Assembly (NCBI GenBank): GCA_947503555.1
Contig: CANNEE010000004.1
Location: forward strand, 1 to 64,000
From: an uncultured Shewanella sp.
GTDB lineage: Bacteria; Pseudomonadota; Gammaproteobacteria; Enterobacterales; Shewanellaceae
DNA length: 64,000 nucleotides
Direction: 5' to 3'
Part shown: one piece after another, positions 38,063-46,803 of the stretch
Position numbering within the stretch: the first letter of the stretch is position 1
Layout of the letters: every line of letters begins with the position of its first letter
The notes under the pieces: generated by a model
Seen by the model: the letters and a program-made list of their open reading frames with translations, nothing else
Databases searched by the model: none
Told to the model about the DNA's origin: nothing
Position numbers and translations under genes: made by a program

Positions 38063-39463
38063 ATGTCCAAAGTAGACAAGATGAGCCAATCAAATAAGTC
38101 AGAAAAGCCACTTCCCAGTGCCGTGTCGGTTTTAGTCGTAGACGACGAACCGGGTATGCGTAGTTTTTTAAAGAAAGCGTTAGCGAAGAAGTTTGCCTTA
38201 GTGGAAACTGCCGCGAGCGTTGAGGATGCTGAACAGCTCAGGAGTCGCTGTCATTTTGATCTGCTATTGGTGGACATTCGTTTACCTGGCCGCTCTGGTA
38301 TTGAGTGGCATGAAGCCCTCGATGATCAAGAGCGGCGATCAGATATTATCTTCATGACGGGTTATGCCGATATGGAAGTGGCGATTAAAGCGCTTAGAGC
38401 GGGCGCCTCTGACTTTATTATGAAGCCATTTCACCTTGAGCAGATGATGAAAGCGGTGGACCGCTGTATTGAAAGGCGTCTGTTGAAGCGTGAAAACCTG
38501 ATGCTACGTCGAGAGGTTTCCTTTAGTCAGTCGTCGACCATTATTGGTACCAGTGATGCCATGATGGAAGTTAAACATGTGATTGCGCGTGTTGCACCGA
38601 CTAATGCGGTTGTGTTGATCCAAGGTGAGTCTGGTACGGGTAAAGAGTTAGTGGCGAGGCAGTTGCATCAATTGAGTGGTCGTCAAGGCCCCTTCGTTGC
38701 GGTTAACTGTGGCGCCATAGCGCCAGAATTGCTGGAAAGTGAACTTTTTGGTCATGCGGCAGGTTCTTTTACTGGTGCGAAAGCTAGCCGCGAAGGGCTA
38801 TTTAGTTTTGCTTCTGGTGGCACCATCTTTTTAGATGAAATTGGTGAAATGCCGCTAAAAATGCAGACGGCGTTATTAAGAGTGTTAGAGCAGCGTGCTA
38901 TTCGCCCCGTCGGTAGTGAGAAAGAGGTCAATATTGATGTCCGGGTGGTGGCGGCAACCAATCGTAAGTTGGCAGATGAGGTTGAGCAAGGAAACTTTAG
39001 GCGGGATCTATTTTATCGTCTTAATGTCTTGGATATTCATATTCCACCGCTAAAAGACCGTCCGGAAGATGTGGTTGAGTTAACCCACCACTTTACTCGT
39101 CAGCTTGCTAATGAGCTTGGGGTGAAGGAAGTGGTGTGGAGCCATGAAGATCTACTCAAATTACAACAGCATGACTGGCCCGGTAATATACGAGAACTGC
39201 GCAATATGATTGAGCGTTGTATCTTGTTAGGTAAACCGCCCGCAGAGTATTGGAAGCAAGGCAGTAAAGAGAAGCAAGTTGTTGGCTCTGGCTATCCTAA
39301 TGATTGGACATTAAAGCAAGTGGAAAAGCACCATGTGACCCAGGTCGTCGATGCCCATGGTGGTAACAAGTCAGCTGCAGCAAGGGACTTGGGAGTGTCA
39401 CGTAAAACTCTGGACAGAAAATATAAAGAGTGGGCCGATCAGGAGCCGGAGTTAGAAGAGTAA
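38063..39463 (+). CDS. Sigma-54-dependent response regulator (NtrC family)
   Basis: A 466-residue activator of sigma-54 promoters. The receiver domain (SVLVVDDEPGM, phospho-Asp in LLLVDIRLPG near residue 71, Lys in FIMKPF) is followed by a AAA+ domain. The latter has Walker A GESGTGKE, the sigma-54 contact loop as GSFTGA (a variant of GAFTGA) and Walker B GGTIFLDEIGEM. A Fis-type HTH closes the protein (GGNKSAAARDLGVSRKTLDRK). The kinase gene follows one base after its stop codon, so the two form a two-component pair. The target genes are unknown. An in-frame ATG at 38081 is an alternative start. Confidence 0.92.
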   Translation: MSKVDKMSQSNKSEKPLPSAVSVLVVDDEPGMRSFLKKALAKKFALVETAASVEDAEQLRSRCHFDLLLVDIRLPGRSGIEWHEALDDQERRSDIIFMTGYADMEVAIKALRAGASDFIMKPFHLEQMMKAVDRCIERRLLKRENLMLRREVSFSQSSTIIGTSDAMMEVKHVIARVAPTNAVVLIQGESGTGKELVARQLHQLSGRQGPFVAVNCGAIAPELLESELFGHAAGSFTGAKASREGLFSFASGGTIFLDEIGEMPLKMQTALLRVLEQRAIRPVGSEKEVNIDVRVVAATNRKLADEVEQGNFRRDLFYRLNVLDIHIPPLKDRPEDVVELTHHFTRQLANELGVKEVVWSHEDLLKLQQHDWPGNIRELRNMIERCILLGKPPAEYWKQGSKEKQVVGSGYPNDWTLKQVEKHHVTQVVDAHGGNKSAAARDLGVSRKTLDRKYKEWADQEPELEE

Positions 39464-39464
39464 T

Positions 39465-41612
39465 ATGGCGCTGATTTCTCGCATATTTGGTGTAACTTGG
39501 CAGCAAATGCAAGCTAAGGTGCGTTATCGTATCTTGATTCTAACCTTGCTCCCTATTTTGCTGACCCTAGTCAGCCTAGTTTTCATTACCATTTATTGGA
39601 ATATTAGTTACACAGGCCAGCAGCTATTTATGAAGGTTAAGGCTGACTTAACCGTTGCTCGCAATACCTTGGCTAATGTGCAAGATACGCAAGAGAAGCA
39701 ACTTGCTAGGGTGATGGAGTCCTGGGAGTTTCAAGAGCAGTTTCATAAGTTAACCCTACCCGAAAGCAAAGCTATTTCTTCGCAACATATTCAAGGTCAT
39801 AGAGGGGCCGGTATTGCCCTAGGCCGGATGTTGTTGCAAAAGAAACAGCAATTAGACTTAGACTTTTTGCGTTTGATTAGTGCGGCAGAAGTGAGCCGCG
39901 ATAGTGATCTGCGGGTTATGTTGGCCAAGAGTAAAGGTAAAGAGCCTTATTCGGGCCTTATGGTGTTATCGTCTGAGCGTCTGCGGCAATTAGATGCTTC
40001 TCTGGTTGATAGAGCCAATATTCCAATTTTGCAGACACTTAGGGCTCAAATGCCCAAAACAAGTTCTGAGCAGAGGGGGTTGTTGAGTCGAAGTCTATTG
40101 CCAATAAAAGGTGTCGATGGTCGGGTCGATTGGTATTTAGATGGTGGCATCTTAATTAATCGAGACTCACGTATCGTCGATCATATTCGTGATTTGGTCT
40201 ATGACAAAGGCACTCTGCCTGAACGTTCTATCGGTACGGTAACCATTTTCCTTGATAATGTTCGAGTTAGCACCAATGTGCCACTGAATTTCTTTGCTGA
40301 AGGTGATAAAGAACAGGGACGAGCGTTAGGTAGCTTAGTTTCTGAAGAAGTGAGGCAACAGGTACTTGAGCAAGGCCAGCTTTGGGTCGATCGTGCTTTT
40401 GTATTTAATGATTGGTTCATCTCTGCCTATGCTCCTTTGATGGATATTCAAGGCCAGAGAATAGGTATGATCTATGCTGGCTTTTCTGAGTCTCCCTTTA
40501 TTCATAATTACCTACTCAATATTATCGAGTTGGGTGGCATGTTGATGATAGTGCTTTTGGTTTCTGGGTTACTCGTGTATCGCGGAGCTTATAGCTTATT
40601 GTTGCCTATTGAGAAAATTCATCATGTGGTAAAAGCGGTTCAAAGTGGTACTAACTTAAGAATTGGCTCCCTAGGGTTAGATAGAGAGAATGAACTGTCC
40701 AATCTTGCAGAGCAGTTTGATCGTATGTTGGATCTGCTTCAGCATCGTAATGCTCAAATTCAAGCTGCTGCCGAACAGTTAGAAATGAAGGTGGAAGAAC
40801 GTACTAGTAGTTTGCAAGAGAAAACCCAAGAGCTAGAGCGTAATGTGGCCTTGCTAAACGAAACGCGTCAGCAGTTAGTGACCAATGAAAAACTTACTGC
40901 GCTTGGTGAGCTGACAGCGGGCATTGCCCATGAGATAAACAATCCTACCGCGGTGATTTTGGGCAATATGGAACTGCTTAAATATGAGCTTGGTGATAAG
41001 GCTGTTGATGTACAAGAAGAGATAGATATTGTCATTCAGCAGGTTGGCCGTATTAGTACTATCATTCGTAGCTTATTACAGTATAGCCGTCCTGGAGAGT
41101 TTAATGCGCCGCTAGAGATGCATCAAGTGACGCCAATTATTGAAGAGATGTTGGTATTGGTGCGCCACTCCATTAAGAAACAAGAAGTTAAACTTAACCA
41201 AGATCTTCAGGCGAGTTATCCAGTACAAGTCAATCGTCCGCAGTTATTACAGGTATTGATTAACCTAGTGGTGAATGCGACCCATGCGATTGATGAACAA
41301 GGCCAGATCTGGATAAGAACCTATGACTGGAATCAGTCTGGTGAGTTGGTGGGGGTAAAAATAGAGATAGAAGATGAAGGTGGTGGTATACCTCCAGAGC
41401 TTCTTGGGCGTATTTTTGACCCTTTCTATACGACGCGTAAGGACGGGACTGGTCTAGGACTTTCGTTAAGCTACGGCATAATTAAACGTATAGGCGGCAC
41501 TATAGAGGTGAGTTCCACGTTAGGAAAAGGAACCTTGTTTACCATAGGCTTGTACCACCAAGCGAGGGAACAGGAACAAGATAGCCAATATAAGGGACTA
41601 CAACTCAATTAG
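39465..41612 (+). CDS. Membrane sensor histidine kinase, partner of the sigma-54 regulator
   Basis: A 715-residue kinase. Membrane helix 1 is at about residues 24-45 and helix 2 at about 350-370, with a large periplasmic CACHE-like sensor between. A HAMP-like segment, a coiled coil (EQLEMKVEERTSSLQEKTQELERNV) and the HisKA box with phospho-His in AGIAHEINNPTAV (near residue 487) follow. The HATPase domain has its N box (NLVVNATHAI), G1 (DEGGGIP), F box (FDPFYTTRKDG) and G2 (GTGLGLS). The start is one base behind the regulator's stop codon. The periplasmic signal cannot be read from the sequence. Confidence 0.92.
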   Translation: MALISRIFGVTWQQMQAKVRYRILILTLLPILLTLVSLVFITIYWNISYTGQQLFMKVKADLTVARNTLANVQDTQEKQLARVMESWEFQEQFHKLTLPESKAISSQHIQGHRGAGIALGRMLLQKKQQLDLDFLRLISAAEVSRDSDLRVMLAKSKGKEPYSGLMVLSSERLRQLDASLVDRANIPILQTLRAQMPKTSSEQRGLLSRSLLPIKGVDGRVDWYLDGGILINRDSRIVDHIRDLVYDKGTLPERSIGTVTIFLDNVRVSTNVPLNFFAEGDKEQGRALGSLVSEEVRQQVLEQGQLWVDRAFVFNDWFISAYAPLMDIQGQRIGMIYAGFSESPFIHNYLLNIIELGGMLMIVLLVSGLLVYRGAYSLLLPIEKIHHVVKAVQSGTNLRIGSLGLDRENELSNLAEQFDRMLDLLQHRNAQIQAAAEQLEMKVEERTSSLQEKTQELERNVALLNETRQQLVTNEKLTALGELTAGIAHEINNPTAVILGNMELLKYELGDKAVDVQEEIDIVIQQVGRISTIIRSLLQYSRPGEFNAPLEMHQVTPIIEEMLVLVRHSIKKQEVKLNQDLQASYPVQVNRPQLLQVLINLVVNATHAIDEQGQIWIRTYDWNQSGELVGVKIEIEDEGGGIPPELLGRIFDPFYTTRKDGTGLGLSLSYGIIKRIGGTIEVSSTLGKGTLFTIGLYHQAREQEQDSQYKGLQLN

Positions 41613-41636
41613 TGCTCAATGTCGTAAGCATTAGAC

Positions 41637-41741
41637 AAAAAAAAGCCAGATAATAAAATTATCTGGCCACATAAGAGTGTGTGAGCAATGTCGTGCTTTG
41701 CAAACCCAGTAACACTATAGAGTTAAGAGATGAGAGATCTT
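41637..41741 (-). ncRNA. ryhB: RyhB-type iron-responsive sRNA, copy 1
   Basis: On the minus strand this RNA carries AAAGCACGACATTGCTCACA (41680-41699), identical over 20 bases to the seed region of E. coli RyhB. It ends in the terminator GCCAGATAAT / ATTATCTGGC plus eight T. A 5' hairpin (TTAAGA / TCTTAA) begins the transcript. A -10-like GATAGA (41746-41751) and TTTACT (41768-41773), 16 bp apart, fit a start near 41741. RyhB, with Hfq, lowers expression of iron-using proteins when iron is short. It is the downstream of two tandem copies. Confidence 0.9.
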
Positions 41742-41768
41742 AATTTCTATCTGAGTTTTGGAACGCAA

Positions 41769-41787
41769 GTAAACAATAACTATTCTC
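41769..41787. promoter_or_regulatory. Fur box of RyhB copy 1
   Basis: GTAAACAATAACTATTCTC matches the 19-bp Fur consensus at 12 positions and overlaps the predicted -35 element. Fur with iron would therefore block transcription. Confidence 0.6.
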
Positions 41788-41849
41788 ATTTAGATTCGCA
41801 AGCTTTTTTTGCTAAAAATTAAAAAATATTTATTCTCCTGATTTTTAAC

Positions 41850-41951
41850 AAAAAAAAGCCAGGTAAATAAATACCTGGCCACATAAGAGTGTGTGAGCAA
41901 TGTCGTGCTTGTCAAACCCATAGCCACAAAACTTAAGAGATGAGAGATCTT
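41850..41951 (-). ncRNA. ryhB: RyhB-type iron-responsive sRNA, copy 2
   Basis: A second copy of the same element lies 210 bp upstream in the direction of transcription. It carries AAGCACGACATTGCTCACA (41892-41910), shares ACTCTTATGTGG and the 5' hairpin with copy 1, and ends in its own terminator (GCCAGGTA / TACCTGGC, T-rich tail). The two differ mainly between the 5' hairpin and the seed and in the terminator stem, where paired changes keep the base pairing. Compensatory change of this kind supports two functional RNAs rather than one decaying copy. Confidence 0.9.
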
Positions 41952-41977
41952 AAATTTTTATGAGTTTTGGAACGCAT

Positions 41978-41996
41978 GTAAATGGTAATCATTCTC
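41978..41996. promoter_or_regulatory. Fur box of RyhB copy 2
   Basis: GTAAATGGTAATCATTCTC matches the 19-bp Fur consensus at 15 positions. It overlaps a TTTACA -35 element that stands 16 bp from TAAAAA. Confidence 0.8.
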
Positions 41997-42039
41997 AAGT
42001 GGGTTGGCAAGCATCTTTACAATTGCTGTGTTGTCAGTA

Positions 42040-42498
42040 CTAAATTGCCTTTTGTAAATATAAACGGTGTTGGTTACTGTCTTCAGCATGTGCTTCCATG
42101 GTTGTGATCTGATATCTATGGCCAATTAACATATTCAGCATGGCTGGGAAGCAATTACGGGTTTTCACTTCTATGGTGTTATAGCCTTGCTGTTTGGCCC
42201 AATCTTCTTGAGCTGTCAGCAGTTTTCTCGCTAAGCCAAGCTTTCTAAAATCAGGCAAAATACCACCTAACCAGCTGTAAAAGATATTGTCTGTTAGTGC
42301 ATAGCCAAGCTTAAAGCCCGCGATTTCGCCTTCTACTTTGATCAGTTGTAAAAGTATCGCTTTATTTGATAAACGCTGCTCTATTTCAGCGATGCTAGCT
42401 GCTACGTCAAATTCTGGAATTTCATTCATAAGCTCAGCAATCAGCTTACAGTCAGCGTTGGTTAACTGGGTTTTTGTTGCAATTTCTACTGAGTACAT
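42040..42498 (-). CDS. GNAT-family N-acetyltransferase
   Basis: A 152-residue acetyltransferase of the GNAT fold. The acetyl-CoA binding motif A is LGGILPDFRKLGLARKLLTAQEDWAKQQGY (the Q/RxxGxG/A loop appears as RKLGLA), preceded by a beta strand with EIAGFKLGYAL. The acceptor substrate is unknown. It is transcribed toward the RyhB cluster and stands about 100 bp downstream of yhhQ on the same strand. An imperfect stem (GCCCCTAAA / TTTAGGGGC, 42519-42544) in that gap may limit readthrough. Confidence 0.82.
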   Translation of the reverse strand: MYSVEIATKTQLTNADCKLIAELMNEIPEFDVAASIAEIEQRLSNKAILLQLIKVEGEIAGFKLGYALTDNIFYSWLGGILPDFRKLGLARKLLTAQEDWAKQQGYNTIEVKTRNCFPAMLNMLIGHRYQITTMEAHAEDSNQHRLYLQKAI

Positions 42499-42595
42499 CC
42501 TGGCTCTCCGTTAAATATGCCCCTAAATTGGTGTTTTTAGGGGCTATCGGCACAATAATTGGACGAATTATAACAGGTCTGGCCAGATTGTCTTG

Positions 42596-43255
42596 TTAGC
42601 TGTATAGCTTATGTGTGGCACCTATCAAAATTCGATCTTGTAGGCTTTTAAGTAGCAGACCGTACGCTGGAAGAAAAAGGCCTAAGCTAACAATAAGCTT
42701 GAAACCATAATCAACTGCGGCTATTTCAGGCCAGTTTGCAGCCATAAAGGCATCACTGGATGCATAAAATGCAACGCTAAAGAACACTAAGGTATCAACC
42801 AGATTGCCAACTAAGGTAGAAGCCGCAGGAGCGACCCACCAAGATTTGAGGCGACGCAGTTTGGCAAAAACACTGATATCCATAAGCTGCCCAACTAGAT
42901 AGGCTGCGAAACTGGCAAAGGCAATACGGAAAACAAAGGTGTTAAAGCTAGCAAGTGCCTCGGCACCTTGAAAGTTACCTTGGTGAAATAGGACTCCTAC
43001 GAGATAGGAGATCACTAGTGCTGGCATCATGGCGCGGAAAATGATTTTTCTCGCATTGGCTTGACCGAATATTCTCACGGTTAAGTCTGTGGCTAGATAA
43101 ACAAAGGGAAAGCTAAATGCGCCCCAAGTGGTATGAAATTCAAAGATTTGAAATGGTAGCTGTACTAGGTAGTTGCTAGCGCAAATAATAAGGATGTGAA
43201 ATCCTGCCAATAAGGCGACGGCACGACGTATCTGTGCCTGTGTAAGATTAAGCAT
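42596..43255 (-). CDS. yhhQ: Queuosine precursor transporter
   Basis: A 219-residue inner-membrane protein with about six helices, of the YhhQ/VUT family (COG1738). HTTWGAFSFPFVYLATDLTVRIFGQANARKII is the family signature region. E. coli YhhQ imports preQ0 and preQ1, precursors of the tRNA modification queuosine. The preQ1-type aptamer directly in front of the gene supports this role without relying on the protein alone. It is preceded by its own promoter and separated from menF by 176 bp. Confidence 0.93.
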   Translation of the reverse strand: MLNLTQAQIRRAVALLAGFHILIICASNYLVQLPFQIFEFHTTWGAFSFPFVYLATDLTVRIFGQANARKIIFRAMMPALVISYLVGVLFHQGNFQGAEALASFNTFVFRIAFASFAAYLVGQLMDISVFAKLRRLKSWWVAPAASTLVGNLVDTLVFFSVAFYASSDAFMAANWPEIAAVDYGFKLIVSLGLFLPAYGLLLKSLQDRILIGATHKLYS

Positions 43256-43262
43256 ATTGTGA

Positions 43263-43298
43263 CCTTTTTAATGGGTTTGGCGGGGTGAGGGAACCCGC
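43263..43298 (-). promoter_or_regulatory. preQ1-I-type riboswitch controlling yhhQ
   Basis: On the minus strand GCGGG and CCCGC form the first stem. Its loop starts TTCCCTCAC, and the conserved C before CCCGC would bind preQ1. An A-rich stretch leads to AAGG, which is both the ribosome binding site of yhhQ and the partner of CCT in the loop (pseudoknot). Ligand binding would hide the AAGG and lower translation. The layout closely follows the Thermoanaerobacter preQ1-I aptamer. The AAGG stands 7-8 bases before the ATG. Confidence 0.72.
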
Positions 43299-43360
43299 AT
43301 AGTGATAAACTGCCCCTAATATTAAGAGCCCTTTTTCTGCCAATTAAGGCAGGGCGGCAC

Positions 43361-43388
43361 ATTATAGGGATTCGTTGCTCAGTTGCAA
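43361..43388 (-). promoter_or_regulatory. yhhQ promoter
   Basis: A perfect -10 TATAAT (43361-43366) lies 16 bp from TTGCAA (43383-43388) on the minus strand. The predicted leader of about 100 nt contains a CTGCC / GGCAG hairpin (43337-43352) ahead of the aptamer. Confidence 0.75.
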
Positions 43389-43431
43389 GAGGGGAAATAC
43401 CTAGGGTGTGATCGCTTTGGCTGTATCGCTA

Positions 43432-44790
43432 TTAGAGTTCAACCAAAATTGACATGATTGTTGCGAGCTTGTTTTCTAACTCTTGCCATTCGGTTTCAGG
43501 ATCTGAGCCTGCAACAATACCTGCACCTGCAAAGAGGTTAATTCTGCCCGGCTCCAACAGTGCACTTCGAATTGCCACTGAAAATTCGCTATCTAACTTG
43601 TTAAAGTAACCGCAAGCGCCCGCATACCAACCTCGCATATAGCCTTCTCGTTGACGAATAAAACTCATGGCGGAATCCCTTGGTAACCCTCCTACGGCCG
43701 GAGTTGGGTGTAAGGCTTGCAGCAATTGAAAATCGCTAACGCCCTGTTTTAGTTCGGCACGAATGGACCTGTGTAGGTGCTGAATATGATTTAACTTAAA
43801 GACACTGGGGCGCTCTTCGGCGCCTACATAGTTGCTCAGAGGGTTTAGCTGATCCACGATATGCTGACGAACCAACTGATTCTCATGGCTGTTTTTACTA
43901 TCATCCATCAGCTGCTGTGCCAGCAGTTCATCCTCTTCTTGATTGACGCCACGGGTCGTGGTGCCTGCGAGGGCTTCGGTAAATAGCTCTTGCTGTCGGC
44001 GGCGATAAAGGCGCTCAGGTGAGCAGGAGATAAAGGTCCTCTCTGGGCTAAATTGAAAACCAAACTGAAAACTATTGGGGTTTCTTCCTTGCCAACAAGC
44101 TAATACCATCCATGGGTCGATATTATCAGCCACTTCCAATTGGGTCACCCTAGATAGCACTACCTTTGGTGTTTGCTGATTAAACTTCTCGTTGGTAACT
44201 TGCTCAACCAATGACTTCCAGCGACTGTACTCGGGCTTATCACTGCGACTCAAAGGGGTAAGCTTATGGGGAGGAGGCAGAGGCCGTGGGCTCTGCATTT
44301 GAGCTAAGGCCTGCAGGGCATTCTGACACTCTTCAGCGAGTGAGTGCTCTTGAGTATTAAGATTAACGATCAGCTTATATCTATCGCCACTGCGTCTCAA
44401 TTCTATACGGGGTAATACAAATCTTGCGCGGCCAAACTCGGGCCAACAGGGAAGTGAGCGATCGAATGCCACGCCACCATAATAACGTAGCTCTTGGTTC
44501 GTCGATAAGCCACATTGACTATGATAGATTTCGGCGAGCTCATTATCAGACGTTTCTTCGCTAAAATTAAAATCTTGGCATTGGCCAATGGCAGCGACTT
44601 CTTCTGTTTTATCTCTGCCTTGCCAATATATGCGTGGATAAACTGATTGAGCGCTTAACCATGCAATTAATGGTAGCGGTAAAATATCACAAGACACCTG
44701 AACCAAAGGCTCTTGGCTTGGTGAGAGTTTTATGTGATTGAGTTTATCGGTGACTAGCTCAATTGCCGATGATAGCGAGAGTGCAGACAA
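43432..44790 (-). CDS. menF: Isochorismate synthase MenF
   Basis: About 452 residues of the chorismate-utilising family, making isochorismate for menaquinone synthesis, which Shewanella needs for anaerobic respiration. EALAGTTTRGVNQEEDELLAQQL, HPTPAVGGLPRDSAM and the C-terminal GACGYFNKLDSEFSVAIRS / FAGAGIVAGSDPETEW segments are the standard active-site blocks. No ATG is near. The frame is open from TTG at 44802, but TTG at 44790 has GGAG six bases upstream and is preferred. MenF is favoured over EntC because no siderophore genes are present. Confidence 0.9.
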   Translation of the reverse strand: MSALSLSSAIELVTDKLNHIKLSPSQEPLVQVSCDILPLPLIAWLSAQSVYPRIYWQGRDKTEEVAAIGQCQDFNFSEETSDNELAEIYHSQCGLSTNQELRYYGGVAFDRSLPCWPEFGRARFVLPRIELRRSGDRYKLIVNLNTQEHSLAEECQNALQALAQMQSPRPLPPPHKLTPLSRSDKPEYSRWKSLVEQVTNEKFNQQTPKVVLSRVTQLEVADNIDPWMVLACWQGRNPNSFQFGFQFSPERTFISCSPERLYRRRQQELFTEALAGTTTRGVNQEEDELLAQQLMDDSKNSHENQLVRQHIVDQLNPLSNYVGAEERPSVFKLNHIQHLHRSIRAELKQGVSDFQLLQALHPTPAVGGLPRDSAMSFIRQREGYMRGWYAGACGYFNKLDSEFSVAIRSALLEPGRINLFAGAGIVAGSDPETEWQELENKLATIMSILVEL

Positions 44791-45325
44791 GTAACGCTCC
44801 AAACATTTTTATATTTGCACTAGTGTTATAGTAGGGTATCTAGTGCATTCTTGTTCGAATTTGGAAATAAGAATCTTTCCCACAAACTAATGTTCTCACT
44901 AGTTTCTGTCAAGCCGAAAGCCGTTAGCCTGTGAGCCGTATAGCTGAAAAATGATTTCATTATTCATCTTATGCATTTTCACTTTGTACTATATTCATAG
45001 CAGTGATATATAAGTGCTCCCCCATATTATCGCTAGATATTTGGACCTAGGTTGTTTCAAGAATATTTGTTACCTGTTTAAAACAATATGGTATGCCATA
45101 AAAATGTAATGGCTAAAATTTAATTAATTCATGCTCTTATTTGTTAAGTAGTTGCTAATTTACTCATTCTCACTCTTCATTGCCTAATTAAAGTGGTGAT
45201 TTATGCACTTGAGGGATAAAATGGGTTCTTTGCTCTAGACATTTTCTTGATAACAATTTAAGGAAGACGTCTAATCGCTTGGAAAGATAGGCAAGTTAAT
45301 AAAACTTGAAGGTGTACAATAGCTA
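44791..45325. other. menF / HD-GYP divergent intergenic region
   Basis: About 520 bp of AT-rich DNA with the promoters of menF (minus) and the HD-GYP gene (plus). I found no RNA gene, terminator or clear operator. Its length leaves room for an unrecognised regulatory RNA. Confidence 0.4.
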
Positions 45326-46501
45326 ATGGCTGAATCGCAGAAGTCACAAGACTTAATTAAACTCCCAGTGTCTAAATTAGGCATAGGTATGTTTGTGACT
45401 GCGATAGATAAAAATGGCCGCGTCAATATTGCCAGTGCAGGTCAAATCAAACAGCGAGAAGCGATAGAGAAGCTAAAGGCAAATGGCATTCAGTCGGTAT
45501 GGGTTGATGTTGAGCGCTCTGCTGACAATTGTGGTCTAAAGAAAGCTCAAAAACCATTAGCTAAAAAGCCAAGTAATAACAGAGCATTGAGGCAGAAAAA
45601 AGCCAGCGCACTAGTCGGTGAAGCTAAAGGTTTGGTTCGTAAAGTGTTGAGTGAAACTTTTGAAGGCAAGGCGATAGAAGTCGAGCCTTTTGAAGACCTA
45701 GCCGACAATATGATTGAGTCTGTGCTGCTGGACGATGATGCTTTTCGTTGTGTATCTGCGCTGAGAACCAAAGATGCTTATTTGCTTGAGCATTCGGTTA
45801 ACGTCTCTTTTCTGCTTGTGACCTTTGGTAAGCACTTAGGAATGGAGAAAAACATTCTTCGTCAGCTTGCTGTGGGTGGCATTTTGCACGACATAGGCAA
45901 GGTTAAGGTGAATAATCAGATTCTGCATAAACCTGGGCGCCTTACACCCGAAGAATTTGAGCATATGAAACTACATCAGGTGTACGCTCAACAAATTCTA
46001 GAAGATGTAGAAGGTTTGTCTCAGATAAGTCGTGATGTATGCTTAATGCACCATGAGAAGCTGGATGGTAATGGTTATCCCAACGGGCTTAAAGGTGATG
46101 ATATTCCGCGCCATGGGCGTATGAGTTGTATTGTCGATATCTATGATGCCTTAACGGCGACTCGTTGTTATAAAGAGGCGATGAGCCCAGCAGCCGCTTT
46201 TAAAATTCTTTTGAGTCTGACTCCATTCCATCTAGATACAAACCTAGTTTATGAATTTATTCGTTGTGTTGGTGTTTATCCTGCGGGTTCATTAGTGGAG
46301 CTCAGTGATGGCCGAGTCGGTGTGGTTTGGGACTCTAAAGGTAGAGATGCATTACACCCAATTGTGAAGTGCTTTTATTCACTCAAACATAAACACTTTA
46401 CCGATGTAGTTATGCTGGATATGAAAAAGACGGATTTGCATATTGAGCGCGGCATTTCACCAAGTAGTTTAGATGTTGATCCTACACCTTTCTATTCTTA
46501 A
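45326..46501 (+). CDS. DUF3391 / HD-GYP cyclic-di-GMP phosphodiesterase
   Basis: A 391-residue protein. The N-terminal DUF3391 region (LPVSKLGIGMFV to VWVDVERS) is followed by an HD-GYP domain that hydrolyses cyclic-di-GMP to GMP. The HD metal site is LHDIGKVKVNN, the GYP block is LDGNGYPNGLKGDDI, and DIYDALTATRCYKEAM carries further ligands, so the enzyme looks active. It is cytosolic. It is the last conserved chromosomal gene before the island and is followed by two hairpins. With the GGDEF/EAL gene it adds to the second-messenger set of the window. Confidence 0.92.
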   Translation: MAESQKSQDLIKLPVSKLGIGMFVTAIDKNGRVNIASAGQIKQREAIEKLKANGIQSVWVDVERSADNCGLKKAQKPLAKKPSNNRALRQKKASALVGEAKGLVRKVLSETFEGKAIEVEPFEDLADNMIESVLLDDDAFRCVSALRTKDAYLLEHSVNVSFLLVTFGKHLGMEKNILRQLAVGGILHDIGKVKVNNQILHKPGRLTPEEFEHMKLHQVYAQQILEDVEGLSQISRDVCLMHHEKLDGNGYPNGLKGDDIPRHGRMSCIVDIYDALTATRCYKEAMSPAAAFKILLSLTPFHLDTNLVYEFIRCVGVYPAGSLVELSDGRVGVVWDSKGRDALHPIVKCFYSLKHKHFTDVVMLDMKKTDLHIERGISPSSLDVDPTPFYS

Positions 46502-46515
46502 AAGCCTTTTGCTAA

Positions 46516-46547
46516 TTAGGGTAAAGAGATTTTTCTCTTTACCCTAA
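46516..46547 (+). terminator. Hairpin after the HD-GYP gene
   Basis: A perfect 14-bp stem (TTAGGGTAAAGAGA, loop TTTT) lies 15 bp past the stop codon. No T run follows, so it may be a weak terminator. Confidence 0.55.
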
Positions 46548-46642
46548 AAATCATTACCTCATAGTAACCACTTACCAACACAGGTTGATTCTAAAATAAA
46601 TCTGGAAAGGTTTGTCTATTAAGGCTTTTTAGCCGTTTCCAG

Positions 46643-46670
46643 AAAAATAGTGATCCTTCGCTATTTTTTT
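46643..46670 (+). terminator. Second terminator at the island edge
   Basis: The stem AAAAATAGTG / CGCTATTTTT (one wobble pair, loop ATCCTT) is followed by T on the plus strand. It marks the end of the chromosomal part and may lie near the island junction. Confidence 0.6.
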
Positions 46671-46803
46671 ACATTTTGGCCTTTGATATTCTCATTTTCC
46701 AGAAAGAGTAGCACGATATTAACAGATATTTTAAGATGCCCTCTGAGTTCGCTTAGATTGTATGTGTGAACAATGGTAATACATGTTTACAGACTAACTT
46801 TAA

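Noticed and set aside
41613-42039. The direct repeats as an insertion sequence or ERIC-like element
   Set aside because: The repeats are two complete RyhB units with promoters and terminators, which explains the similarity.
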